A DNA stretch of 24,298 nt from Bacteroidales bacterium UBA3289. GTDB taxonomy: Bacteria; Bacteroidota; Bacteroidia; Bacteroidales; UBA932. Below the pieces are notes generated by a model. It made no database searches. It saw only the letters and a list, made by a program, of their open reading frames with translations, and was not told where the DNA came from. The stretch covers positions 1-24,298 of the forward strand of contig DETL01000005.1 in the NCBI GenBank assembly GCA_002361625.1. The letters run 5' to 3'. This document shows positions 1 through 7,700 of this stretch, one piece after another (within the stretch, counting starts at the first letter, position 1; each line of letters starts with the position of its first letter). The translations under genes were made by a program, and so were the position numbers.

Positions 1-60
1 TCCAACTTTTGGGGGTCACATCACCTTCGGGGCCGGCTTTTTCTTTTGCGTTTATATTGT

Positions 61-68
61 TACATTTG
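61..68 (+). promoter_or_regulatory. Bacteroidetes -7 promoter box for the SGNH hydrolase gene
   Basis: TACATTTG fits the Bacteroidetes -7 consensus TAnnTTTG exactly. At the expected distance upstream there is only TTTT (38-41), a three-of-four match to the -33 TTTG. Transcription should begin near 73-76. That would exclude the first ATG at 74 and favour the ATG at 89 as the translation start. Confidence 0.55.
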
Positions 69-88
69 CAGATATGGAATCCCTATCG

Positions 89-877
89 ATGAAACGCTGG
101 GCCCTGGTCCTGATGGGACTGGCCCTGACCTGGAGTGTTTTCGCCCAGTCGCCCCAGAACTGGGGGCCGAAGCCGGAAGAGCATCATCTCGTGCCCGACA
201 GGAGGGCCGCCAGGAACAGCCCCTACAAGGGTCATAAGAACTATGGGAAAAGCATCGCCGTATTCGGCGGCTCCCTGTCCGTGAACCGGGAATCCGATGC
301 CGCGAAGCAGATCTGGGCCAATCTCCTGAACGCCGAAGTCACGACTTACGGGGTAGGCGGGGCCGGTTTTTCCAACCTGCAGGGATATACGCTTCAGCGG
401 CAGGTGGACATGGCCGGCGTGTATGATGTCTATGTCCTCTGGGCCTCCACGAACGACTTCAACAACAACCGCGAATGCGGCACCTGGAAGGATTACACCG
501 CCCTGGACGGCTATGACGAGAGCAAGCTTTCCACCCAGTGCGGCGGCATCAACTACTGCATCAAGACGCTGTTGGAAAAGAATCCGGATGCGGAGATCTA
601 TTTCTTCACCTCCCTCCGTTTCTTCGGGGCCGATGCCGGCCACAATCCCTTCTCCACGGAGCCCAACAAGACCGGCAAGACCTTTGCCGATTACATCGAA
701 GCCCAGAAGGCCTGTTGCGCCTACTATGGCATCCCGGTCCTGGACCAGTTCAACCTGCAGGGAATCAATGAGTTCAATGTGGGTCTGTTCTACTTGGAAG
801 ACAAACTTCACATGAACGAGGAGGGCTACCGCCGCATCGGTCCCGTCCAGGCATCCTTCCTCTCCGACGGGAGGTAG
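89..877 (+). CDS. Secreted SGNH/GDSL-family hydrolase
   Basis: The 262-residue product has an N-terminal signal peptide (hydrophobic residues about 4-18, ending VFAQ), so it is exported. The SGNH-hydrolase blocks are in order: GGSLS at 60-64 with predicted nucleophile Ser62, the GVGGAG oxyanion glycine region near 88-93, STND at 120-123, and DKLH at 238-241 supplying the Asp-His pair. Such enzymes are esterases, lipases or carbohydrate deacetylases; the substrate cannot be told from sequence. An in-frame ATG at 74 would add five residues, but the promoter box at 61-68 makes 89 more likely and puts the signal peptide at the very N terminus. It converges with a minus-strand lipoprotein gene, with only 9 nt between the stop codons. 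It ends in TAG. Confidence 0.85.
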   Translation: MKRWALVLMGLALTWSVFAQSPQNWGPKPEEHHLVPDRRAARNSPYKGHKNYGKSIAVFGGSLSVNRESDAAKQIWANLLNAEVTTYGVGGAGFSNLQGYTLQRQVDMAGVYDVYVLWASTNDFNNNRECGTWKDYTALDGYDESKLSTQCGGINYCIKTLLEKNPDAEIYFFTSLRFFGADAGHNPFSTEPNKTGKTFADYIEAQKACCAYYGIPVLDQFNLQGINEFNVGLFYLEDKLHMNEEGYRRIGPVQASFLSDGR

Positions 878-886
878 GCGTAGCTG

Positions 887-1594
887 CTATCGGATAAACT
901 CCTTCAGCAGTTTGTGGAGGAGGTCGCTGACGTTACCGTTGTCTTCCGGGTGGGAAGCGAAGGTAGGGGTTTCGTTGACAAAGTGGATGACCCGGTCCGT
1001 TTCCCCGTCGATGACGGCGCAATAGAGGACGTTGCCGTACGGAGAGCTGACGGAATAGTCGCGGGACGGATTGGTCAGGCCGCTGATGCCGGTGAGCTCC
1101 TGGATGGCCTTGTCGATGACTTTGGAGGCCGCTTTCTCCACTTTCTCCTTCTGGTAACCCTTCACGGTCTGGACATATCCGTAGGAATAGATGACGATTC
1201 CGTAGCGGAGACCGCTCTCGTCCAGCATCTTCTTCAGCGACCTGGGGATGCGGAGCCGGTCGGCCTTGCCGGGATCCACGTCCGGGAAGGTCTTGAGCCA
1301 GTTGGCGATGTCCTTGTTCTCACCATTGTAGTCGGCGGGAATCATCTCGGAGAAGGGGAAACGCTCGGAATTGATGATATTCGAAATGACCCGGGCGGAT
1401 GTGCGGGAGGACTCTTCGTCGTAGTATCCCTTCCCGTCGTCGCCATAGAGCGTGATGTTGGCATAAGGCTAGATGAAGGCGTATTCCGGAATGGAGGAGA
1501 GATTGACGCTCGAATTCGTGTAACGGGAGGGACCGCAGGCCGTCAGCAGGAAGAGGACGGCAAGGCCCAGGAACAGGTTTTTAAAGTTTCTCAT
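887..1594 (-). pseudogene. Lipoprotein gene interrupted by an in-frame amber codon
   Basis: The frame from the ATG at 1594 to the TAG at 887-889 is open for 235 codons except for one TAG at 1469-1471 (codon 42). The N terminus (MRNFKNLFLGLAVLFLLTAC) is a lipoprotein signal with its lipobox cysteine at residue 20, so the product would be a membrane-anchored lipoprotein. Beyond the stop the frame continues with protein-like sequence (PYANITLYG, then a mixed alpha/beta region ending LLHKLLKEFIR) with no frameshift. A recent single-base nonsense change, for example TCG to TAG, or a sequencing error explains this best. The gene's own terminal stop and several neighbouring stops are also TAG, which argues against recoding. 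I do not recognise the family. The next ATG after the amber is at 1345; a product from there would lack the signal and would not be anchored. Confidence 0.75.
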
Positions 1595-1612
1595 GGCTTT
1601 TGAAAAGTTTTG

Positions 1613-1620
1613 CAAATTTA
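1613..1620 (-). promoter_or_regulatory. -7 promoter box of the interrupted lipoprotein gene
   Basis: Read on the minus strand this is TAAATTTG, an exact TAnnTTTG match 18 nt before the ATG at 1594. The -33 position carries TTCG (1640-1643), a partial match. A promoter this intact suggests the downstream gene was functional until recently. Confidence 0.6.
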
Positions 1621-1677
1621 CACTTATTCTTCTTTCCGGCGAATACCTTTCGGTGAAGGAATAAAAAATAGTTGTGC

Positions 1678-1708
1678 TTTGGACTGGCACAAGCGGGCGC
1701 TACCTTTG
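1678..1708 (+). promoter_or_regulatory. Complete Bacteroidetes promoter of the micro-ORF
   Basis: TTTG at 1678-1681, a 19-nt spacer, then TACCTTTG at 1701-1708: both elements of the Bacteroidetes housekeeping promoter at the ideal distance. The predicted transcription start is near 1713-1716, about 17-20 nt before the ATG at 1733. Confidence 0.75.
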
Positions 1709-1732
1709 CCTCCGGATCAAAATGACAGCGCT

Positions 1733-1849
1733 ATGTTCGAATTCATCATTACCCTGGCCCTGGCGGCCCTTGCCATCTGGCTCCTTGTGGACAGTGCCGT
1801 GGAATTCACGCAGGATACACGGGACGATATCCCGGCTACGGAGCCGTAA
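1733..1849 (+). CDS. Small single-pass membrane protein, 38 residues
   Basis: This short ORF encodes a 38-residue peptide with one hydrophobic stretch (about residues 4-20, FIITLALAALAIWLLV) followed by an acidic hydrophilic tail (VEFTQDTRDDIPATEP). The expected topology is a single inner-membrane helix with a short soluble tail. A textbook promoter at 1678-1708 lies directly upstream, which is the main reason to treat it as real. Its last 14 nt overlap the 3' end of the PhnP-like gene on the opposite strand. I recognise no family. It could instead be the start of a regulatory RNA antisense to the end of the neighbouring operon. Confidence 0.5.
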   Translation: MFEFIITLALAALAIWLLVDSAVEFTQDTRDDIPATEP

Positions 1850-2789
1850 TGGTCAGCCCGTCGTACGCGGGTTGGACATCGGAGCGGATGCCCCGTTCGG
1901 CGCACAGGCGGCGGAGTTCGTCGCAGAAAGTGGCGTGAGAGGGGAAAGCGTGACTCAAGTGGGTGAGCCAGGTATGCTTTGCGCCGATGCGGTCCGCCAG
2001 GTCCAGCGCCTCATAGAGGGAGAAGTGTGAATGGTGGGGATGGTATCCCACCGTGTTCAGGGAAACGTGTTCGAGCCCCTGCAGTTTCACGAACTCTTCC
2101 TCGGGAAGAAGGCTCATGTCCGTGATATAGGCGATATTCCCGAACCGGAAACCCAGGACCGGCATCTGGTCGTGATAGCCCCGGATGGGAATGATATTCA
2201 AATACCGGACACCCTCCGTAACCCCGCTGTCCGCTCCGGGCAGGGCCGGCAAGGCGGGAACCACGGCATTGTCCGAGGGAACGAGCGAGCCGTCCGGCTG
2301 TCGGTAAAAGTAGCCGATGTCATGGACCCATTCCAATTCTCCGGTATTCTCCAAAGAGGTGATCCTGAACGGTTTGTCATCGATGGTATGCACGTGCCAC
2401 TCCGGCGCTCCGGGGTACTTGTGCTCGGCGAAGGCATAGGCATAGTCGTTCCGCAGGGCCTTCAGCACCTCCGGCTCACAGTAGATTTCCACCGCCTTCC
2501 GGTCGATGTAGTTGAACGACCGGACATCGTCCAACCCGCCCGTATGGTCCTTGTGCTTGTGGGTCAGGAGGATGGCGTCCAGGTGCCGAACGCCGCGGGC
2601 GAGCATCTGCATCCGGAAATCCGGTCCGGCGTCCACGAGGACGGTGAATCCTTCGTATTCCACCAGCGCCGCCGCCCGGAACCGCTTGTCATGCGGGTCC
2701 AGGGACCGGCACACCGGACACTGGCACCCGATGATCGGCACCCCCTGCGAAGTCCCCGTCCCGAGGAATGTCAACCGTGCTTCACTCAT
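1836..2789 (-). CDS. MBL-fold metallo-hydrolase, PhnP-like
   Basis: The 317-residue protein has the metallo-beta-lactamase fold signature THKHKDH at 76-82 (HxHxDH metal ligands). Near the N terminus is a three-cysteine cluster GCQCPVC (Cys22, 24, 27), resembling the structural zinc site of PhnP. Later metal ligands are likely within YITDMS and the C-terminal THLSHAF. PhnP hydrolyses 5-phosphoribosyl 1,2-cyclic phosphate, but no other phosphonate genes are nearby, so a general phosphodiesterase role is just as possible. It is longer than E. coli PhnP (about 250 residues). The start at 2789 is fixed by an ATGA overlap with the stop of mtaB, implying translational coupling as the last gene of the tamB operon. 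A longer upstream reading of the frame is out-of-phase mtaB sequence. Confidence 0.85.
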   Translation of the reverse strand: MSEARLTFLGTGTSQGVPIIGCQCPVCRSLDPHDKRFRAAALVEYEGFTVLVDAGPDFRMQMLARGVRHLDAILLTHKHKDHTGGLDDVRSFNYIDRKAVEIYCEPEVLKALRNDYAYAFAEHKYPGAPEWHVHTIDDKPFRITSLENTGELEWVHDIGYFYRQPDGSLVPSDNAVVPALPALPGADSGVTEGVRYLNIIPIRGYHDQMPVLGFRFGNIAYITDMSLLPEEEFVKLQGLEHVSLNTVGYHPHHSHFSLYEALDLADRIGAKHTWLTHLSHAFPSHATFCDELRRLCAERGIRSDVQPAYDGLTITAP

Positions 2790-4042
2790 AGGATGATTGC
2801 TTCTATCTGATTTACCAGCGCCGGATCGTAGGGCTTTTCCACGCGGATATAGTTGCCGGTGTAGCCGGCCATGAGGCCGTCCTTGACGGAGGATTCCCAA
2901 AGAACCTTCTCCGGAAGTCCCTTGTTTTCAGCAACAAAGGTATCGTGAAGCTGAGCGCACAGCGCTTCCAGCCGGGCCACCCGTTCGGTTTTCACGCTGT
3001 CCTGCACCTGGTCGGGCATGACGGCGGCGCGGGTGCCGGGACGCCTGGAGTAGGGGAAAACGTGGATGAAGGCAGGTTTGATCCGTTCCTTCAGGAAGTT
3101 GTACGTTTCCATGAAAAGTTCCTCCGTTTCGCCCGGGAGCCCCACGATGACGTCGATCCCGAAGAATACCTTCGGCTCGCCGGGACGCTCCATGGCCTGA
3201 CGGATATAGTCGATGCGGGAAGCGAAGAGTACCGTGTCATACCGGCGGCCCACTTTTTTGAGAAGTTCGTCGCTGCCTACCTGGAGCGGGATGTGGAAAT
3301 GCCGCTGGAACTTGGTACCGGACGCGATCCAATCCACGATTTCCTCCGTAATGAGGTTCGGTTCGATGGAGGAAATCCGGTACCTGTCGATGCCCTCGAC
3401 CTCATTGAGCGCCTTCAGCAGGTCCAGGAAGGTTTCCCCGGTCGTGCGGCCGAAGTCGCCGGTGTTCACACCGGTGAGGACGATCTCCCTGACGCCGTCC
3501 GCCGCGATCTGCCGGGCCTGCTTCACCACTTCGCAGATGGCGATGTTCCGGCTCCGGCCGCGGGCGTAGGGAACGGTGCAGTACGCGCAGAAGTTGTTGC
3601 AGCCATCCTGAACCTTCAGGAAGGAACGGGTACGTTCGCCCGTGGAATAGGCCGGGAGGACGCCGTCCTCAAAAACCGCCTTATTTGAGGATGGAATTGC
3701 GGACGAGTACAGGGCGATGGTCTCCGAAACGACCAGCGGCTTTTCCGCGGCCGTGAAAACCCGCGAAACCCCCTCGATCTGGTAGAGTTTCTCCTTTTTG
3801 AGCTCCGCATAGCAGCCTACGACGACCACCAGGGCGTCCGGGGCGGTCTTGTGGGCCCGGCGCATCAGGTTGCGCGACTTTTTCTCGGCTGTCTCCGTAA
3901 CGGCGCAGGTATTGACCAGATAGACATCGGCCTTTTCCTTCCAGGGAACGACCTCCCAGCCGCGGGCGATGAATCCGCGTTCGTAGGTGGAAGTTTCGGC
4001 GTAGTTGAGCTTGCAGCCCAGGGTGGTGAATGCTACTTTCAT
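2786..4042 (-). CDS. mtaB: tRNA t6A37 methylthiotransferase MtaB
   Basis: The 418-residue protein is a radical-SAM methylthiotransferase of the MiaB/MtaB family, which converts t6A37 of ANN-decoding tRNAs to ms2t6A37. The N-terminal UPF0004 domain carries three cluster-binding cysteines: GCKLN (Cys10), NTCAV (Cys46) and GCYAE (Cys77). The radical-SAM motif CNNFCAYC (Cys148, 152, 155) follows. The C-terminal part (VLWES through YTGNYIRVEK) fits a TRAM RNA-binding domain. GCKLN, rather than the GCQMN of MiaB, is typical of MtaB. The start at 4042 gives the usual N terminus MKVAFTTLGC and forms an ATGA overlap with the preceding gene. TsaD, which makes its substrate modification, is encoded about 5 kb away across the divergent promoter. 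Confidence 0.93.
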   Translation of the reverse strand: MKVAFTTLGCKLNYAETSTYERGFIARGWEVVPWKEKADVYLVNTCAVTETAEKKSRNLMRRAHKTAPDALVVVVGCYAELKKEKLYQIEGVSRVFTAAEKPLVVSETIALYSSAIPSSNKAVFEDGVLPAYSTGERTRSFLKVQDGCNNFCAYCTVPYARGRSRNIAICEVVKQARQIAADGVREIVLTGVNTGDFGRTTGETFLDLLKALNEVEGIDRYRISSIEPNLITEEIVDWIASGTKFQRHFHIPLQVGSDELLKKVGRRYDTVLFASRIDYIRQAMERPGEPKVFFGIDVIVGLPGETEELFMETYNFLKERIKPAFIHVFPYSRRPGTRAAVMPDQVQDSVKTERVARLEALCAQLHDTFVAENKGLPEKVLWESSVKDGLMAGYTGNYIRVEKPYDPALVNQIEAIIL

Positions 4043-4746
4043 CCTAACATGAGAAAAACGCACGGCCTTTTGCCGATGGTGACGGGATGTTCTTTCCAGC
4101 GGGAGACGGGCTGCGTCCGGATATAGGCGTCCGGCTGGGTGATATTGGCGGCGACGGTCAGCATCGTCTTGTTGGAGCAGGTGGCGATGAGGTCGGCGAA
4201 AAGGGCGTCGTTGCGGTAGGGTGTTTCAATGAGGATCTGCGTCTGCCTTTCCGCGGCGGACCGTTTTTCCAGCCGGCGGATGGCTGCCCGCCGCTCCTCG
4301 GTCTTGGCCGGGATATAGCCCACGAAGGCGAAGGACTGCCCGTTGAGCCCGGAAGCCATTAGGGCCAGCATCAGGGACGAGGGGCCGACCAGGGGCACGA
4401 CCTCGATCCCTTCCCGGTGGCACAGGGCGACCAGGGCGCTGCCCGGGTCTGCGACAGCCGGCAGGCCTGCTTCCGAGATCAGCCCCACATCGCGTCCGTT
4501 GTCGAAAAGATGCACCAGGGGAGCGATCTCGGCAGGGGCGGTATGCTCGTTCAGCTCGTGGAATTCAAGTTCTTCGATATGTCCCTTGAGCCCGGCCCTG
4601 GACAGGTAGCGACGGACCGTCCGCACTTCTTCGACCACATAGCAGTCGATGTGCTGCAGGAGTTCCAGTACCGGTGCGGGAATCACATCGGAAGGGGCGC
4701 CGTCCCCGAGCGGAGCGGGAATCAGGTATAGTTTTCCTTTATTCAT
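4039..4746 (-). CDS. RsmI-like SAM-dependent methyltransferase (tetrapyrrole methylase fold)
   Basis: The 235-residue protein matches the RsmI family, which 2'-O-methylates C1402 of 16S rRNA. Recognisable parts are the N-terminal KLYLIPAPLGDG, the VVEEVRTVRRYL segment replacing the canonical AEDTR motif, the SEAGLPAVADPG block, and LVGPSSLMLALMASG. The altered AEDTR region suggests it is the divergent RsmI paralogue found in Bacteroidetes rather than RsmI itself, so no symbol is given. The ATG at 4746 overlaps the tamB stop by 8 nt, and its own stop overlaps the mtaB start as ATGA. It therefore lies in the middle of a translationally coupled operon. Confidence 0.8.
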   Translation of the reverse strand: MNKGKLYLIPAPLGDGAPSDVIPAPVLELLQHIDCYVVEEVRTVRRYLSRAGLKGHIEELEFHELNEHTAPAEIAPLVHLFDNGRDVGLISEAGLPAVADPGSALVALCHREGIEVVPLVGPSSLMLALMASGLNGQSFAFVGYIPAKTEERRAAIRRLEKRSAAERQTQILIETPYRNDALFADLIATCSNKTMLTVAANITQPDAYIRTQPVSRWKEHPVTIGKRPCVFLMLG

Positions 4747-7700
4747 TCGTAACGATAGGATGGGCTTTTCCGGTCGAGTCGATCTGGAGAACACGCCGTT
4801 CAGCAGGCTGCAGAACCTCCTGGGCGGCTTGTTCCTCCCGTTTCTCTCGGGACATGAACAGATTCTTGAAGAACTGCCGGAAGGTGTTGAATTCCCGCTG
4901 GTAGGCGATACCCACGCCGTTGCGCTGGCTGTTGTCCAGATAGGAGGTGTACTGGTCGGCCGAATGGGAGAACAGGTTCAGCCGGATGGTCCCCGGCTTG
5001 TCCAGTTTGATGTCGATGTCGATGTCGCCGGCCACCTCGTCCGTCGTGGTCCCGAACAGTCTCCGGTTGCCGATGGTTCCGTTGACGACCACCCGGTTGT
5101 TGAACAGTTGCGTGGAGAGGGCGACGTCGAAGATGTTGTTCCCGGATGTGCCTTGCTGGTAGTTGAGGCCGAGGTCCAGCGGAATGTCCAGTTTCTGGAA
5201 GATGCTGTTCAGCTGGCCAGCCATGATGCCGGTCATGTTCGAATAGAGCATGTTGGTACTGCCGGTCGTGATGATGCCGGAGTCGTCGTTCGGGAGGAAG
5301 CTGTTCGCGATCAGGAGATAGAGGAACTGCTTCATCTTCTTATCGTCCGTATTCAGGGCGCTTTCGATGAGCCCTTCCGTTCCCGGATCCAGTTCGGGGA
5401 TTTCGATGTCGAACTTGATCTGGGGATTCCGCAGCTTGTCGGTGATGCCGATCAGGCAGTTGACCGTACGGCGGCTGCTGCCCTCCGCGGCGGTGGTGGA
5501 GGAAAGGAGGTTGGAGATGTCGGCCTTGGTGGTATAGACGCCGGTCACGTCCAGGGTGGATTCCATGACATCGCCCCGGAATCGGATGCTGCTGCCGTCC
5601 TGGATGCTGAAGTCACGGTTGACGATGCCGAGGGTGGAGAAATGGAAGTCTCCCTGGCTCAGCGTATAGTCTCCATTGATGGTGAACAGGTTCTGGCTCT
5701 CGCGGATCCGGAGGTCGATGAGTCCGTTGCCCTGGCCGCGGAGCGAGTTCTCCCCGATGTCGATGTGGGCGGTAACGGCCGGCGTGGCCGCCACCTTGAC
5801 GCGGATGTCCAGGTCGCTTCCGGATTTTTTCTTGACCACGCGCCCGGCCTGCATCATGGTCTCATAAGGGTCTTCCTCCACCGGCACTACCGGCTGCGTG
5901 AAGATAAGCAGGTCTCCCGACGCCTTGGAACTGCCCGAACGCAAGGGGATGTGGAGGTTTCCGGTCTTGGTCGTCCGGGCGTCCACGTTCAGGCGGATGG
6001 CGTCGAAGGGACCGGTGACATCCACTTTGCCGGTGCCGTACACGGTTCCCGAAATGGGTGAGTTCCGTCCGGTGGGAATGCCCAGCACCTTCATCTCATT
6101 GAACCGGACATGCGTGTCCAGACGCATGTCCTTGAACCCGCCGAACAGGAGGCCGCCCGTGACTTGTCCCTGACCGCCCACGCCGTCCGTCAGGGACACC
6201 TGGGTGAAGTGGAGGCCTTCCGTATCCACGGAAAGCGGTCCGGAAACGCCGTAGGTGACCTGCGTGAAATCGATTCCCAGCCGGCCGTCCACGAGTTGGG
6301 TCCCCTCGCTGGAAATCTCGAGTTTGTCCAGGGTGCCTCCCACATGGATCTTGCCGTCCAGCCCACCGCCGAATTCGTTGAAGATCCCTTCGAGGATCGG
6401 GGCCGCATAGCCGATATCCAGGCGGGAAAGGGTGGCATCGGCCTCGACGGACTTGTCGTTGGGGTTCACAAAACCGGACAGGTCGATGTTCCGTGTTCCG
6501 TTCAGGCTGTTCCGGACGCGGATGTTGAAGCGGTCCTGCTCCTCGTCCCACAGGCTCATGACCTGCAGCCGGCCCACCGGCCGTCCGGCGATGTAGGTGG
6601 AATCGCAGTTGATGCCCGCCAGCAGGCCGATCGAGGGTTTGGACGGGGAAATCAGGCGTGCGCGACCGGTTGCGTGCCCCTGGAGGCCCATCTTTCCATT
6701 CATGAGGAAGGTGTTCAGCAGCGAGATGTCAAACCCTTCCAACCGGACCGAAAGCGTGTCTGTCCGGGTGGGGGACAGGCCTCCCTCGGCAAGCAGTTCC
6801 TGCGGTCCGTTGGAGATCCGCAGCCGGTTCACCCGGATGTCTCCGGCATGGACCGTGACTTGATCGCTGTCGATATCCCACTTGTCACCATCGTAGTAGA
6901 TGCTGGACGGAAGGGCTTCGGCCGTGATGGCCAGTTTCTCGTCCTGGCGGTCCAGCAGCCCTTCCAGCCGGATGTCGCCCTGGCTCAGGGTCCCGTCTCC
7001 ATTGTCGAAGACGAAATTCGCCCCGAACCGGTTGTCGTCGGCGGTGAGTTTCAGGATGTTGTTCCGGGTTTCGAAATCGCCGGCCTTGACGGTGCCGCCG
7101 GAGATGTCCGCATGCAGGGCTCCGTCCAGGTTGTCCAGGTCCAGCCTGAAATCTTTCACGAACTTGTCCTGCAGGGCCAGCCGGCCGGAGGTGACGTTTC
7201 CGGTAACCCGGCCGTCCCGGTCCACGTCGAGCGTGAGGGACGTGTTCTTCTCGATGTACATGCCGGGAACGAGGAATCCCAACAGGGCCTGGCTGTCGTG
7301 GAATTTGAAATTGATCTCGTAGGGGGTCGGATCCCAGGGCCTGGCCGTATCGGTAAGCAGGGCGGGAAGCTCTTCCCGCACCAGGAGTTCCTTGAGGTCG
7401 TTCACCAGATCGACGGGGGATTTCTCTCCGACGAAAGTCCCGTCGGCAAACGACGAACTGAAGCGGATCCGGTAGATGTCGTCGTTGGAGTGGGCGCTGG
7501 CCGTAATGTCGCCGATGTCATGCCGGCCGGCGGCGTTCTCCAGGACGAGGTCCCGGAGGTTCACTTCGCCCAGCAGGTCCTTGTCCTTGGTCCGGATGAA
7601 ATTGGCATCGGCCTGGAGGGAGACCTTGGAAGGCCCCCGCTTGTCCAGCTGGAGGGCATTGAGGTCGGCGTAACCGACATTGGCGTAGAACTGATAGGCG

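Noticed and set aside
1..45. 3' arm of an upstream gene's terminator (GCCGGC followed by T's at about 32-47)
   Set aside because: The matching 5' arm would lie outside the window, so the hairpin cannot be shown.
887..1594. TAG recoding to an amino acid, as in some gut phages
   Set aside because: TAG ends the SGNH hydrolase, PhnP-like, COG2509, cdd and isomerase-like genes and this lipoprotein gene itself. There is no phage context, so a nonsense mutation or a base-call error is simpler.
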